A stretch of 64,000 bases of DNA from Methylobacterium sp. Leaf123 (GTDB lineage: Bacteria; Pseudomonadota; Alphaproteobacteria; Rhizobiales; Beijerinckiaceae). Location: positions 295,210 through 359,209 of the forward strand of contig NZ_LMNS01000012.1 in NCBI RefSeq assembly GCF_001423405.1, given 5' to 3'. Position numbers and translations under genes: made by a program. Each line of letters starts with the position of its first letter. Positions within the stretch are counted from its first letter, which is position 1. Shown here piece by piece: positions 1 through 12,219 of the stretch. The notes beneath the pieces are model-generated. The model was not told the DNA's origin. It ran no database searches and saw nothing but the letters and a program-made list of their open reading frames with translations.

Positions 1-77
1 CTGAGGCTGATCAGCGACTCGTCTTGCGAGTTAACGTTGAACTGCGCGCGAAGATTCTCGAAAACTTTGCTGAACAT
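1..77 (-). CDS. Partial CDS, N-terminus of an unidentified protein
   Basis: A 25-codon open frame starts at an ATG (complement of 75-77) and runs off the left edge of the window. It begins MFSKVFENLRAQ and is fairly polar. A GAGG motif lies about eight bases upstream of the ATG, which supports translation initiation here. A short leader of this kind would fit the small DUF1127-type proteins common in alphaproteobacteria, but too little is visible to name a family. It is divergent in function from the cell-wall cluster that ends at 490, although on the same strand, and a strong terminator lies between them. Confidence 0.45.
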   Translation of the reverse strand, partial: MFSKVFENLRAQFNVNSQDESLISL

Positions 78-489
78 GGCCGAACCTCAGGCATGCCGCC
101 GGTTAACAGACGATGGCGGCTCGCGTTGAGGACAAGATGAGGCCGAACGCGTCTTTGGAGGAGAGCAGATCTCAGGGATCAGCTCTGCTTAGCGCGCATA
201 CACTGTGCAAAAGTGGCCATCTTTGAGCAGATTGATGATTTTTAGCGCATGGCGGGGCACGGCCCGAGCCGCGCCCGAGCGTCCCCATTCACCCGAATGG
301 GTCTCGTTTTCTGTTGTTTTGCAGCGCAGCAATATGCGGACAGGTCGGTCTGGAGGCTGGCTCTCTGGCTGCACCGGTTTTGCGGACCAGCAGAAAAATG
401 CAGGCCCCGGCGCGGGGACGCGCCGAGGCCTGGGACCGAAATGCGGATGGTGATGTGCGAAATGTTCCCCGGCCTGCGCCGGAAACGGC
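78..489. other. Intergenic region downstream of mraY
   Basis: This 412-base stretch holds the mraY terminator (391-432) and presumably the promoter of the partial gene at 1-77. A 61-codon minus-strand frame at 189-374 has no ribosome-binding site and an arginine-rich, unstructured translation, so it is not called. No RNA gene was recognised. The usual downstream neighbours of mraY (murD, ftsW, murG) are absent here. Confidence 0.6.
391..432 (-). terminator. Intrinsic terminator of the mraY operon
   Basis: Arms 401-414 and 419-432 pair over 14 positions with one mismatch around a four-base loop. On the minus strand the hairpin is followed by CATTTTTCTG, a run of five T. It lies 58 bases after the mraY stop codon, so the division/cell-wall transcript probably ends here. 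Confidence 0.85.
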
Positions 490-1572
490 TCAGCGCAGCT
501 TCAGCGTGGCGAGTCCGACCAACGCCAGGATGACGGCGATGATCCAGAAGCGGATCACGACCTGCGGCTCCTTCCAGCCCTTCTGCTCGAAGTGGTGGTG
601 GATTGGCGCCATGCGGAAGACGCGTTTGCCCGTGAGCTTGAACGAAACGACCTGGATGATCACCGACATGATCTCCAGCACGAACAGGCCGCCGACGATG
701 GCGAGCACGATCTCGTGCTTGGCCGCCACGGCGATGGAGCCGAGCAGGCCGCCGAGTGCCAGCGAGCCGGTATCGCCCATGAAGATCTGCGCGGGCGGTG
801 CGTTGAACCAGAGGAAGCCGAGGCCTGCTCCGATCACCGCGCCGCAGACCACGGCGAGTTCGCCGGTGTCGCGCACATAGTTCACCTGCAGGTAGCCGGC
901 ATAGATGACGTTGCCGACGAGGTAGGCGATGATGCCGAAGGTGGCGCAGGCGATCATGACGGGGACGATGGCGAGCCCGTCGAGGCCGTCGGTGATGTTC
1001 ACCGCGTTGCCCGCCCCCACGATCACGAAGGCGGCGAACGGCACCCAGAACCAGCCGAGGTTCAGCAGCGTGTCCTTGAGGACGGGGAAAGCGAGCTGGT
1101 TCTGCAGTCCGGCGGGCGAGTAGAGCGAGATCATCAGGCAGGCCGCGCCCGCGATCGCGAATTCGAGCAGCAGGCGGAAGCGGCCCGAGAAGCCCTTATG
1201 CGACTGCTTCGTCACCTTGAGGTAGTCGTCGTAAAAGCCGATCGCGCCGAAGCCGAGGGTCACGGCGAGCGTGACCCAGACGTAGTGGTTGTGCGGGTTG
1301 GTCCAGAGCAGGATCGAGACCACGGCCCCGGCCAGGATCATCAGCCCGCCCATGGTGGGCGTGCCGCGCTTGGTCAGGTGGGAGGCCGGGCCGTCCTCGC
1401 GGATCGGCTGGCCCTTGCCCTGGCGCAGGCGCAGGAGCGAGATGATCCACGGCCCGAACCAGAACACGAAGAAGCCCGCCGTGAACAGCGCGCCGCCGGT
1501 GCGGAAGGTGATGTAGCGGAACACGTTGAGGGGCGTGAGCGTGCCGCTCAGTTCCGACAGCAGATAGAGCAT
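490..1572 (-). CDS. mraY: Phospho-N-acetylmuramoyl-pentapeptide-transferase MraY
   Basis: Integral membrane enzyme that transfers phospho-MurNAc-pentapeptide from UDP to undecaprenyl phosphate, making lipid I. The 360-residue product has the family's usual length and about ten membrane segments. Visible family motifs are the Asp pair in FYDDYLK (about 115-116), NITDGLDGL (192-200), GDTG with Asp267, and the HHH motif (325-327) in APIHHHFEQ. The ATG at 1572 was chosen because the product then begins MLYLLSEL, the standard MraY start; a longer in-frame extension to 1617 adds 15 unconserved residues. It is the last gene of the rsmH-ftsL-ftsI-murE-murF-mraY run, separated from murF by 104 bases and followed by an intrinsic terminator. 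Confidence 0.97.
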   Translation of the reverse strand: MLYLLSELSGTLTPLNVFRYITFRTGGALFTAGFFVFWFGPWIISLLRLRQGKGQPIREDGPASHLTKRGTPTMGGLMILAGAVVSILLWTNPHNHYVWVTLAVTLGFGAIGFYDDYLKVTKQSHKGFSGRFRLLLEFAIAGAACLMISLYSPAGLQNQLAFPVLKDTLLNLGWFWVPFAAFVIVGAGNAVNITDGLDGLAIVPVMIACATFGIIAYLVGNVIYAGYLQVNYVRDTGELAVVCGAVIGAGLGFLWFNAPPAQIFMGDTGSLALGGLLGSIAVAAKHEIVLAIVGGLFVLEIMSVIIQVVSFKLTGKRVFRMAPIHHHFEQKGWKEPQVVIRFWIIAVILALVGLATLKLR

Positions 1573-1676
1573 GCGTTCGTCCGCCCGCGGCAGGTTCTTT
1601 GTCGACACGCCCGGCACGGCGTTGCGCGCGGCCGGATGGAACGGCCGGGCGCGAGGCCTGGCCGCTGTATTGAAGC

Positions 1677-3140
1677 TTAGCGAACCGCGTTCAGCGAGGC
1701 TTCGCGCGGGTCCGGCGCGACCGCGTAGCGGGCTTTCACCGCTTCGACAATGCGGACCATGCGCATGGAGTTGGAGCCCTTCACCATCACGGCATCACCC
1801 GGCCGCAGGGTCGCGAGGACGGCGTCGATGACGCCCTCGGCGGTCGGCGCGGCTGTGCCCCGCACCGGCATCGGCAGCGCCTCGAACAGGTGCGTCATCA
1901 GCGGGCCGACGGCGAAGACGAGGTCGATGCCGTTCGCGGCGACCGCATCCGCCAACTCGCGGTGGAGCGTCTCGCCAGCCGCGCCGAGCTCCTTCATGTC
2001 GCCGAGCACGGCGATGCGCCGCCCCCTGGCGCCGGTGTCGATGCCGGCGAGCGTCGCCAGCGCCGCGCGGATCGAGGCGGGGTTGGCGTTGTAGCTCTCA
2101 TCGACGAGGAAGGCCTCGCCGTCTGCGATCCGAAGCGCCGTGCGCTCGCCGCGCCCGACCGGCGGCTTGAGGCTCGCCAGCGATAGGGCCGCACGGGCGA
2201 GGTCGGCGCCGAGCGCGTGGATGCAGGCGAGCACGCCGAGCGAGTTCATCGCCACGTGCCGGCCCGGCGTGCCGAGCTGGTAGGTCACGGGAATGCCCAT
2301 CACGGTGGCATCGACCACCGAGACGTCGGGCCGGGTGAGGATGCGGTGGGCGCACACATCCGCCGCCGCGTGCTCGCCGAAGGTGATGACGCGCCCTGCC
2401 TGCGAGGCCTGGGCATGGGCCAGCAGCCGCTCGTAATTCGGGTTGTCGCGGTTGATCACCGCGACGCCGCCCGGCTTCAACCCGGAAAAGATCTCGCCCT
2501 TGGCGTCGGCAATGGCCGAGAGCGAGCGGAAATGCTCGATATGCACCGGCTCGACCGTGGTGATCAGCGCCACGTCCGGCCGCACCATGGCGGTCAGCGG
2601 CAGAATCTCGGCGCCGTGGTTCATGCCGATCTCGAACACGCCGAACCGGGTGGCCTCCGGCATCCGCGTCAGCGTCAGCGGCACGCCCCAATGGTTGTTG
2701 TAGGAGGCGACCGAGGCGTGCGTGGCGCCCTGCGCCGAGAGCACGTGGCGTAGGGCTTCCTTGGTGCCGGTCTTGCCGACGGAGCCGGTCACCGCGACGA
2801 TCGCCGCCCCGGTGCGGGCGCGCGCGGCCAGACCCAGGCGGCGCATCGCGTCCAGCACCGGATCGTCGCCCTCGCCCGGCACGGCGAGCACGGGGCCGGC
2901 GCCCTCGAATTCGTGAGCGCGCGCGGCGGCGACCACGGCGGCGCCCGCTCCCTTGCCCAGGGCGGCCGGCACGAAGTCGTGCCCGTCCCGCGCCTCGCCG
3001 CGGATGGCGAAGAACAGGTCGCCGGGTTCCAGACTGCGGGTGTCGATCGAGGCGCCTAAAATGGGGCGCGATTCACCGCGGAAGGAACCGCCGGTGGCCG
3101 CTTCCAAGGCGGCAGGGGGCCAGAGGGGGGCGTCGGTCAT
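1677..3140 (-). CDS. murF: UDP-N-acetylmuramoyl-tripeptide--D-alanyl-D-alanine ligase MurF
   Basis: Cytoplasmic ATP-dependent ligase that adds D-Ala-D-Ala to UDP-MurNAc-tripeptide, completing the pentapeptide precursor that MraY uses. The 487-residue product has the three-domain Mur ligase layout: an N-terminal substrate domain with [13 protein letters not shown] (31-43), a central ATP-binding domain with P-loop [10 protein letters not shown] (118-127), and a C-terminal domain with DESYNANP and VLGDMKELG motifs typical of MurF. Its ATG overlaps the murE stop codon by four bases (ATGA), which implies translational coupling within the operon. Confidence 0.97.
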   Translation of the reverse strand: MTDAPLWPPAALEAATGGSFRGESRPILGASIDTRSLEPGDLFFAIRGEARDGHDFVPAALGKGAGAAVVAAARAHEFEGAGPVLAVPGEGDDPVLDAMRRLGLAARARTGAAIVAVTGSVGKTGTKEALRHVLSAQGATHASVASYNNHWGVPLTLTRMPEATRFGVFEIGMNHGAEILPLTAMVRPDVALITTVEPVHIEHFRSLSAIADAKGEIFSGLKPGGVAVINRDNPNYERLLAHAQASQAGRVITFGEHAAADVCAHRILTRPDVSVVDATVMGIPVTYQLGTPGRHVAMNSLGVLACIHALGADLARAALSLASLKPPVGRGERTALRIADGEAFLVDESYNANPASIRAALATLAGIDTGARGRRIAVLGDMKELGAAGETLHRELADAVAANGIDLVFAVGPLMTHLFEALPMPVRGTAAPTAEGVIDAVLATLRPGDAVMVKGSNSMRMVRIVEAVKARYAVAPDPREASLNAVR

Positions 3141-4636
3141 CCGTTCAACTCCGCGATCGCGGCGCGCAGGGTGTCGTGATCCGAGAACGGGAGCACGCGT
3201 GGCCCGACGATCTGGCCGGTTTCATGTCCTTTGCCGGCCACGACCAGCACGTCGCCGGCCCGCAGATCCCGCACGCCCGCGCGGATCGCTTCGGCCCGGT
3301 CGCCGATCTCCTCCGCGCCCGGTGCTGCGGCGAGGATGGCGGCGCGGATCGCGGCGGGTTCCTCGTTGCGGGGGTTGTCGTCGGTGACGATGACCCGGTC
3401 GGCAAGGCGTTCGGCGATCGCGCCCATGATGGGGCGTTTGCCGGCGTCGCGATTGCCGCCGCAGCCGAACACGAGGACGAGGCGTCCGCTGGCGAAGGGG
3501 CGCAGCGCGCTCAGGACGTGCTCCAGCGCCTCCGGCTTGTGGGCGTAATCGACGAGACAGAGCCCGCCATTCGCCTCGCCGATCCGCTCCATGCGGCCCG
3601 GCACGCCGGTGAGCCCTTCGAGCGCGGCGAAGACGCCGGCCGGATCGGCCGCACCCGCCGGCGTCGCCAGGGCGAGACCCGCCGCGACGAGCGCGTTCTC
3701 GACCTGGAAGCCGCCGACGAGCGGCAGGCGCACGCGGTATTCCGTGCCGTCGTGGGCGAGCGTCAGGCTCTGCGCAAAACCCTCGGTGCCGGCCTCGACG
3801 AGGCGGATGAAGTCGCCGCCGCGCCCCGTGGTGCGGATGGCGTGGCCGGCGGCGTCGGCGACGCCGATGACCCGCTCGGCATAGGCGCCATCGGCATTGA
3901 TGATGGCCGGGCAGCCCTTCGGCAGCAGCGTCGTGAACAGCCGGAGCTTGGCGTCGAGATAGTCCTCGATGGTGGGGTGATAATCGAGGTGGTCGCGGCC
4001 GAGATTGGTGAAGGCGGCGGCCGTCAGTTCCACCCCGTCGAGGCGGCGCTGCTCGATGCCGTGGGAGGAGGCTTCCATGGCCAGATCGGTGATGCCCTCG
4101 TCGGCCAGCCGCGCCAGGGTCTCGTGCAGCGTGACGGGGTCGGGCGTCGTCAGCGAGCCGTATTCCGCACCCCGATTGGTGACGATGCCGACCGTGCCGA
4201 GGCTCGCCGAGTCCCGGCCGAGGCGCGACAGGATCTGCCGCACGAAGTCGGCGACCGAGCTTTTGCCGCTGGTGCCGGTGACCGCCACCACCGTCTCCGG
4301 CTGGCGCCCGGACAGGCGGGCCGCAGCGAGGGCCAGCGCCCGGCGGGCATCCGCGACTTGGATCCAGGCCGTCGCCTCGGGCAGGTCGTCCGGGCGCGTC
4401 CCCTCCCCGGCGACGGCGAGCGCGCCGGCCGCTGCGGCGGCGGCGGCAAAGCGCCGGCCGTCGGCGGCGGTGCCGGGAACGGCGACGAACACGCCGCCGG
4501 GCACGACCTTCCGGCTGTCGGCGGTGAGGCCGGCGACGGGGCGGCCGGCGATGGTCCCGTCCGCCTCCGGAAACAGGGCGCCCAGAGTTTGGTCGCCACG
4601 CGTCCGGTCGTCAGGCGTCGGCTGGCTCATCGGCAC
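3137..4636 (-). CDS. murE: UDP-N-acetylmuramoyl-L-alanyl-D-glutamate--2,6-diaminopimelate ligase MurE
   Basis: Cytoplasmic Mur ligase that adds the third stem-peptide residue. P-loop TGTSGKS lies at 120-126 and the DNPR motif at about 420-423 in DDNPRNEEP; this motif marks the enzymes that use meso-diaminopimelate rather than lysine, as expected for a Gram-negative. The 499-residue length assumes a GTG start at 4636, which has a GAGGA ribosome-binding site five bases upstream. An ATG two codons further in (4630) is the alternative but is poorly spaced. The gene follows ftsI after a 53-base gap and overlaps murF by four bases. Confidence 0.96.
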   Translation of the reverse strand: MPMSQPTPDDRTRGDQTLGALFPEADGTIAGRPVAGLTADSRKVVPGGVFVAVPGTAADGRRFAAAAAAAGALAVAGEGTRPDDLPEATAWIQVADARRALALAAARLSGRQPETVVAVTGTSGKSSVADFVRQILSRLGRDSASLGTVGIVTNRGAEYGSLTTPDPVTLHETLARLADEGITDLAMEASSHGIEQRRLDGVELTAAAFTNLGRDHLDYHPTIEDYLDAKLRLFTTLLPKGCPAIINADGAYAERVIGVADAAGHAIRTTGRGGDFIRLVEAGTEGFAQSLTLAHDGTEYRVRLPLVGGFQVENALVAAGLALATPAGAADPAGVFAALEGLTGVPGRMERIGEANGGLCLVDYAHKPEALEHVLSALRPFASGRLVLVFGCGGNRDAGKRPIMGAIAERLADRVIVTDDNPRNEEPAAIRAAILAAAPGAEEIGDRAEAIRAGVRDLRAGDVLVVAGKGHETGQIVGPRVLPFSDHDTLRAAIAELNG

Positions 4637-4689
4637 AAAAATCCTCGGAAGCGTCCGTGCGGGTCAGGCCGACCGGGTACAGGCTACCG

Positions 4690-6567
4690 TCACTGCCCGT
4701 CCACCATGGTTGCGTGGTAGGCGCCGAGCTTCACCATCAGCGGGAACGGCTTCACCGGCGGATCGAAGCGCGGTGCCAGGCCGAGGATCGGCGCGGCCCG
4801 CTCGATGATCTTGCCCGTCACCGTGCCGGAATTGTAGGCCGCCGTGGCGTAGCCGCCGGTCTCGGGCAGGCCCTGCGGCTCGTCCATGATCGTCAGGAAC
4901 AGGTATTTCGGCTTGTCCATGGGGGCGGCGGCCATGAAGGTCGTGAACAGGCGGTTCTTGGCGTAGCGCCCGTTGATGACCTTCTCCGCCGTGCCGGTCT
5001 TGCCGCCGACATAGTAGAGCGGGATCGACGCCTTCTTGGCCGAGCCCTCGACGGCGTTGAGGCGCATGATGAAGCGCATCGCCTCGCTGGCCTCGGGCTT
5101 CATCACGTGGCTGGCCTTGGCCCGCGCGGTCGGCTCGTCGCTTTTGAGGAAGGTCGGCGTCATCAGGTCGCCGCCATTGATGATCGCCGCCACCGCCGCC
5201 GCCGCCTGGATCGGCGCCACCGCGATGCCGTGGCCGAAGGCGATGGTGATGGTGTTGATCTCGGCCCAGCGCGGCGGAAGGATCGGCGCGGCCGATTCCG
5301 GCAGCTCGGTCCGCATCCGGTCGAGCAGGCCCATCTTCTTGAGGAAGGCGCGGTGGCCGGGCACGCCCACGCCGAGCGCCATCTTGGCCGAGCCGATGTT
5401 GGAGGAGTGGGTGAACACCTCCGGCATGGTCAGCACGCGGCCGGTGGCGTGGTAGTCGTGGATCTTCTGCCGGCCCCAATGCAGCACGCCGCCGCGGGTG
5501 TCGAAGGTGGAGTTGACGTTGTACTTGCCGGAATCGAGCGCCATGGCGAGCGTCATCGCCTTGAAGGTCGAGCCCATCTCGTAGACGCCGACATTCATCC
5601 GGTTGATGCGGTCGTCCGAGAGCGCGTCCTTCGGCTCGTTGGGGTCGAAATCCGGGTAGGAGGCGAGCGCGACGACCTCGCCGGTGGTCACGTCGAGGAT
5701 CATCGAGGCGCCGGCCTTGGCCTTGAACTTCTCCACGCCCTTCACGAGCTCGTCGCGCAGGGCGAACTGGGCGCGCAGGTCGATGGAGAGCTGGATCGGC
5801 GAGAGGTCGGTCTGCTTGGCCACGAGGCCGAATTCGTTGAGCGCCTTGTTGCCGCGGTTGTCGATGTACTTCTCGATGCCCGCGATGCCGATATTGTCGA
5901 GGTTCGTCGCGCCGATGACGTGCGCGGCCGCGACCCCGTTCGGGTAGACGCGCTTGTGGTCGGGCAGGAAGCCGACGCCGGGGATGCCGAGGCGGTGGAC
6001 TTCGAGCTGCTGCTTCGGGGTGATCTCGCGCTTGATCCAGACGAAGCCCTTCTTCGAGGACAGCTTGGCGCGCAGCTCCGCCGCGTTCAGCTCGGGCAGC
6101 ACGGCGGTCAGGAGTTCGACCGCCTCGTCGGTGTCGAAGGTGCGCACCATCCGCTTCGGCTCGGCGAAGACCGAGACGGTGCGGATATCGGTGGCCAGGA
6201 TCTCGCCGTTGCGGTCGATGATGTCGGGGCGGATCGCGGTGGTGGCGGCGGCCGCCACCCGGTGCTCGTCGCTGTTGCTCGCAGGCGTCGCCGCCATCAC
6301 GATCAGCCGCACGCTGATGGTGAGGAACACCACCGTGAAGGCGAGACCCACCAGCGCCACGCGGGCATGCGAGCGCTCGATGGCAAGACGGAACATGATC
6401 CGGGTGAGCCGCGTCAGCGCCGAGGCCGGCGGCTCGCTCCGCACCACCCGGTCCGCGCCCGGCTCCGGCACGGCGGCATCGGCCGCGAGCGCGTCCGGCT
6501 GCTCCTGCTGCAGGCCCTGCGACGGATCTGCCTGGGCCGGGTCTTCCTGGGACGGATCGTGAGACAC
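4690..6567 (-). CDS. ftsI: Septal peptidoglycan transpeptidase FtsI (PBP3)
   Basis: Division-specific class B penicillin-binding protein. The 625-residue product has a proline- and glutamine-rich cytoplasmic tail (1-69), one membrane segment (about 70-92), a PBP dimerisation domain, and a transpeptidase domain with all three active-site motifs: STFK (333-336, nucleophile Ser333), SSN (388-390) and KTG (523-525). The start is a GTG with a GAGG about ten bases upstream. The acidic cytoplasmic tail is longer than in E. coli PBP3. It sits directly after ftsL (7-base gap) and before murE, the conserved order of the division and cell-wall cluster. Confidence 0.95.
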   Translation of the reverse strand: MSHDPSQEDPAQADPSQGLQQEQPDALAADAAVPEPGADRVVRSEPPASALTRLTRIMFRLAIERSHARVALVGLAFTVVFLTISVRLIVMAATPASNSDEHRVAAAATTAIRPDIIDRNGEILATDIRTVSVFAEPKRMVRTFDTDEAVELLTAVLPELNAAELRAKLSSKKGFVWIKREITPKQQLEVHRLGIPGVGFLPDHKRVYPNGVAAAHVIGATNLDNIGIAGIEKYIDNRGNKALNEFGLVAKQTDLSPIQLSIDLRAQFALRDELVKGVEKFKAKAGASMILDVTTGEVVALASYPDFDPNEPKDALSDDRINRMNVGVYEMGSTFKAMTLAMALDSGKYNVNSTFDTRGGVLHWGRQKIHDYHATGRVLTMPEVFTHSSNIGSAKMALGVGVPGHRAFLKKMGLLDRMRTELPESAAPILPPRWAEINTITIAFGHGIAVAPIQAAAAVAAIINGGDLMTPTFLKSDEPTARAKASHVMKPEASEAMRFIMRLNAVEGSAKKASIPLYYVGGKTGTAEKVINGRYAKNRLFTTFMAAAPMDKPKYLFLTIMDEPQGLPETGGYATAAYNSGTVTGKIIERAAPILGLAPRFDPPVKPFPLMVKLGAYHATMVDGQ

Positions 6568-6574
6568 GGGGACG

Positions 6575-7006
6575 CTACCTCGAAACCGCGGGCGGGCGGG
6601 TGGAGACGGTGCGGGTGGTGACGGAGCCGGTGGTGCGCGGCTCGTCGCGGGCGCTCCCCGGCTTGTCCGTCGGGGTCACGGTCGGGGTCGCCGTGGAGGC
6701 GAGCAAGCGACCGATCTCGTCGCCGCGGTCGGGCCGGTTCGGCAGGTCGGAGAGCCGGGCGAGATGCCCGTTGCCGATCGGCTCGAGGGTGAGATGCCGC
6801 TCCACCGCCGCCTGGAGCCGGTCCGGGCGGGTCAGGAGCTGCCACTCGGCGCGCAGCACCGCGATGGCCTGCCGCTCCTTGTGCAGGCCAGTCTTCAGCT
6901 TGGAGACCTGACCCGCCTGATAGAGCGTGTCGTACTTGATCGAGTAGGCGTAGACCGCCGAGCAGATCAGCCCGACGATCGCCAGCACGTTGAGAAGCCG
7001 GATCAC
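6575..7006 (-). CDS. ftsL: Cell division protein FtsL
   Basis: Small bitopic divisome protein of the FtsQLB subcomplex. The 143-residue product has one N-terminal membrane segment (about 4-22) followed by a predicted periplasmic coiled coil of about 50 residues ([20 protein letters not shown] and onward), and a longer low-complexity Thr/Pro/Arg tail. FtsL sequences diverge strongly, so the call rests on size, topology and position between rsmH and ftsI. The start is a GTG overlapping the rsmH stop codon (GTGA), indicating translational coupling. Confidence 0.85.
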   Translation of the reverse strand: MIRLLNVLAIVGLICSAVYAYSIKYDTLYQAGQVSKLKTGLHKERQAIAVLRAEWQLLTRPDRLQAAVERHLTLEPIGNGHLARLSDLPNRPDRGDEIGRLLASTATPTVTPTDKPGSARDEPRTTGSVTTRTVSTRPPAVSR

Positions 7007-8058
7007 CGACGTGGCCCCCGTCCCTGTGGAGCCGGCAGGCTCGCCAGCGTTTCGATGGCGCTCAGCGGCGGCGGCGCGGGCGCGTCGGTCCGCTCGCCGG
7101 CGCGCAGCTTGGCCGAGCGCGAGCGCGGATTGACGTCCGTCTCCGCCTCGGAGGGCAGTACCGGGCCCTTGGTCACCAGTTTGAAGCTCTTGGGCGCCGG
7201 CCGCTCTACGCCCGGAACGTGCCGGGAGGCCTGCGCCGCCCGGCCGCTGCGGGCGGAGAAGAACTGCTTGACGATGCGGTCTTCCAGCGAATGGAACGTC
7301 ACCACCGCGAGCCGGCCGCCGGGCTTGAGCACCCGCTCGGCGGCGTGCAGGCCGCGCACCAATTCACCGAGCTCGTCGTTCACCGCGATCCGCAGGCCCT
7401 GGAAGCTGCGGGTCGCCGGATGGATCGGGCTGCCGGGCTCGGGTCGCACCACGCCGGCCACGAGGTCGGCGAGCTGCGCCGTGGTCTCGATCGGGCCGCG
7501 CCGCCGCGCCTCGACGATGGCGCGGGCCACCGCCCGCGAGCGGCGCTCCTCGCCGAAATGGTAGAGGATGTCGGCGAGCGTGGTCTCTTCCTCGCCGTTC
7601 ACGAGGTCGGCGGCCGAGGGTCCCTCGCCGCCCATGCGCATGTCGAGCGGTCCGTCCTGCCGGAACGAGAAGCCGCGCTGTGCCTCGTCGATCTGCATCG
7701 AGGACACGCCGATATCGAGCACGACCCAATCGGCCTGCGCCTCGTCCTGATCGGCGAGGAGCGTGTCGAGATCGCCGAAGCGGCCCTGGACGAGCCGCAG
7801 CCGGCCCCCGGAGGCCTTCACGAGGTCGGCTCCGCCCCGGATCGCGGTGGGATCGCGATCGATGGCGATCACGCGCAGGTCCGGATTGGCCTCGAGCAGC
7901 GCACGGGTGTAGCCGCCCGCACCGAAGGTGCCGTCCACGGCCAGGCCCGGCCGGTCGAGGGCGAGCGCGGCGAGAACCTCGGCGAGCAGAACGGGAATGT
8001 GGCGAGCCGGCTCGCCCTTCGGCATCTCGGCTCTGGCTGTGCGCGGCGCCCGGCTCAT
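7003..8058 (-). CDS. rsmH: 16S rRNA (cytosine(1402)-N(4))-methyltransferase RsmH
   Basis: SAM-dependent methyltransferase that modifies C1402 of 16S rRNA; formerly MraW. The SAM-binding motif [11 protein letters not shown] lies at about 41-51, followed by IAIDRDP, the [12 protein letters not shown] motif and the C-terminal [12 protein letters not shown] motif. The ATG at 8058 gives 351 residues and has a GGGGGG tract eight bases upstream; an ATG at 8064 is equally in frame. The frame stays open to 8319, but that extension is unconserved and arginine-rich. The gene is the first of the cluster: mraZ, usually immediately upstream, is absent. Confidence 0.95.
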   Translation of the reverse strand: MSRAPRTARAEMPKGEPARHIPVLLAEVLAALALDRPGLAVDGTFGAGGYTRALLEANPDLRVIAIDRDPTAIRGGADLVKASGGRLRLVQGRFGDLDTLLADQDEAQADWVVLDIGVSSMQIDEAQRGFSFRQDGPLDMRMGGEGPSAADLVNGEEETTLADILYHFGEERRSRAVARAIVEARRRGPIETTAQLADLVAGVVRPEPGSPIHPATRSFQGLRIAVNDELGELVRGLHAAERVLKPGGRLAVVTFHSLEDRIVKQFFSARSGRAAQASRHVPGVERPAPKSFKLVTKGPVLPSEAETDVNPRSRSAKLRAGERTDAPAPPPLSAIETLASLPAPQGRGPRR

Positions 8059-8064
8059 CGGCAT

Positions 8065-8509
8065 CGCCCCCCGGCGCTCTCGCGGAATCCGGAGAAAGCT
8101 CGGGCGCCACCCGGCGGGGGATGCATCATGGGAGCCTGCTGAGTGGACGGACCGCAGGGCGGCCCGAGATGTGGCGACGCCGATCCGCGAGCGGGTCCGG
8201 CCGTGCGGGCGCAGTCCCGCGAGGCAACCTGAGCGAGTGTTGGCCGATCCAGAACAGGGCGTCAACGGGATGGCGCGGGGTAACATGGGCCCTCGAAACG
8301 CGTCAACGAGCTTGACCATGCAGGCAGCTCTGATCTGACCGCATCAAGGTTAACCGAGCGTCAATAACGCGGATGTTTTCTTGAGGTTTACCAAGCGGCG
8401 CGCTGGCAACTCTCGCCGCGGGCGCCGGATGCGCTGCGGTGGAATTCGCGAAACTCGGGAAGCACTTGCCCCGCGGAAGGCGGGACCGCGCGCATCGGCG
8501 GGATCGGGT
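8065..8509. other. Intergenic region between rnpB and rsmH, probable operon promoter region
   Basis: This 445-base stretch separates the RNase P RNA gene from rsmH, both on the minus strand. In many relatives mraZ occupies this place; no mraZ-like frame is visible on the minus strand. It should contain the promoter of the division/cell-wall operon. A CtrA-like element, TTAA-N7-TCAA, lies at 8350-8364 (one mismatch to TTAA-N7-TTAA). A short GC hairpin (8469-8484) just after the rnpB 3' end lacks a T run. Confidence 0.5.
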
Positions 8510-8915
<406 letters not shown>

Positions 8916-8922
8916 GGGGCAC

Positions 8923-8951
8923 GGATTGCGCCGCGGGGGACGCGGGGTCAA
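8923..8951 (-). promoter_or_regulatory. Probable sigma-70-type promoter of rnpB
   Basis: On the minus strand, TTGACC (8946-8951), a 17-base spacer, then CAATCC (8923-8928), seven bases before the inferred RNA 5' end at 8915. The -35 element is strong and the spacing ideal; the -10 element is a weak match. Confidence 0.55.
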
Positions 8952-9011
8952 GGCTCGGCAGGCATTTCTCGTCAGAAGAACGGGCGTATATCGGCGACCC
9001 GGCAGCCGCGC

Positions 9012-9317
9012 TCAATTCGGGATTTCGTCTGCCCGGAAGTCTCTGCCGCCATAGAGCACGCGCAGGACTTCGACCCGCTCACGGGTCGCCCGATAGACGA
9101 TCAGAATGCGGCGCTCCATCGCCCAGGTGCGCAGGCCGGCGGAGATATCGTCACGCGGCGAGCCTTTCTCGGGAAACTCCGTCAGCCCCCGGCATGCTGC
9201 TTCGATCCGGTCGAGAAAGCCGCTGGCGCGGGCTGAGCCGCTTCGCTCGTCGATGTAATCGTAGATGCCGAACAGGTCGGCCCTGGCAAGCCGGTGGAAG
9301 GTGAGTTCACACGTCAT
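9012..9317 (-). CDS. parE: ParE-family toxin of a type II toxin-antitoxin pair
   Basis: The 101-residue product has the RelE/ParE toxin fold signature: an N-terminal strand then FHRLARADLFGIYDYIDE, a helical region with FLDRIEAACRGLTEFPEKGSPRDD, and the strands RILIVYRA and VEVLRVLYGGRDF. ParE toxins typically inhibit DNA gyrase; that activity is inferred from family only. The ATG at 9317 lies inside the end of the antitoxin gene (11-base overlap), the usual antitoxin-first arrangement. An earlier in-frame start at 9365 would lie deep inside the antitoxin gene and is not favoured. Confidence 0.85.
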   Translation of the reverse strand: MTCELTFHRLARADLFGIYDYIDERSGSARASGFLDRIEAACRGLTEFPEKGSPRDDISAGLRTWAMERRILIVYRATRERVEVLRVLYGGRDFRADEIPN

Positions 9318-9582
9318 CCCTGCCGGCCTTCCGACGCCCCGCGTGATGGGCGCGCAGTTCCGCAAACACCTGATCGGCCGGGAGCGGTTGGCTAGGATCG
9401 TCCAGCGCCTCCTGCACCTTCCGATGCAGGACGGTTTCGATGGCTGCTTCCTCGCGTTCCAGGGCGCGGAGTCCGGCGCGGACCACCTCGCTGACCGAAG
9501 CGTAGGTGCCGGAGCGGACGCGGGCCTCCACCCGATCCTGCATCTCGCCGAGGGTGACGGTGACGGGCTTGCTGCTTCGCAT
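9307..9582 (-). CDS. parD: ParD-family antitoxin
   Basis: The 91-residue product begins with a ribbon-helix-helix DNA-binding segment (KPVTVTLGEMQDRVEARV, then GTYASVSEVVRAGLRALE), the hallmark of ParD antitoxins, followed by an acidic and helical tail that would bind the toxin. Antitoxins of this family repress their own operon. The ATG at 9582 was chosen because the ribbon-helix-helix begins directly after it. The pair sits between rnpB and ligA, transcribed with ligA in the same direction but separated from it by 73 bases. Confidence 0.85.
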   Translation of the reverse strand: MRSSKPVTVTLGEMQDRVEARVRSGTYASVSEVVRAGLRALEREEAAIETVLHRKVQEALDDPSQPLPADQVFAELRAHHAGRRKAGRDDV

Positions 9583-9655
9583 GACGCTTGCCACTGCTTC
9601 GAGAGCGATCGGCCCAGTGTATGACAAAGTCATTGCCGGCCCAAGGGCAACTGCC

Positions 9656-12112
<2,457 letters not shown>

Positions 12113-12141
12113 TTATCGCATCTCGCACGACGGTGCGATAA
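12113..12141. promoter_or_regulatory. Inverted repeat between ligA and the divergent exported-protein gene
   Basis: TTATCGCA (12113-12120) and TGCGATAA (12134-12141) form a perfect eight-base dyad with a 13-base spacer in a 116-base divergent intergenic region. It overlaps the ligA leader and could be an operator or an RNA hairpin; no regulator is known for it. Confidence 0.35.
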
Positions 12142-12219
12142 GGCTCGCGGTTTCCACGACCCCATTCCCGCCACAACTCGACCGTCACAACCCTGGAAAC
12201 GACGGCTCGGGGACGGATC

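Noticed and set aside
189..374. 61-codon minus-strand frame after mraY
   Set aside because: No ribosome-binding site, no recognisable motif, and no coding-like composition.
8065..8319. N-terminal extension of rsmH to the ATG at 8319
   Set aside because: The extra 87 residues are Arg/Ser-rich and lie ahead of the standard RsmH start, which has its own purine-rich ribosome-binding site.
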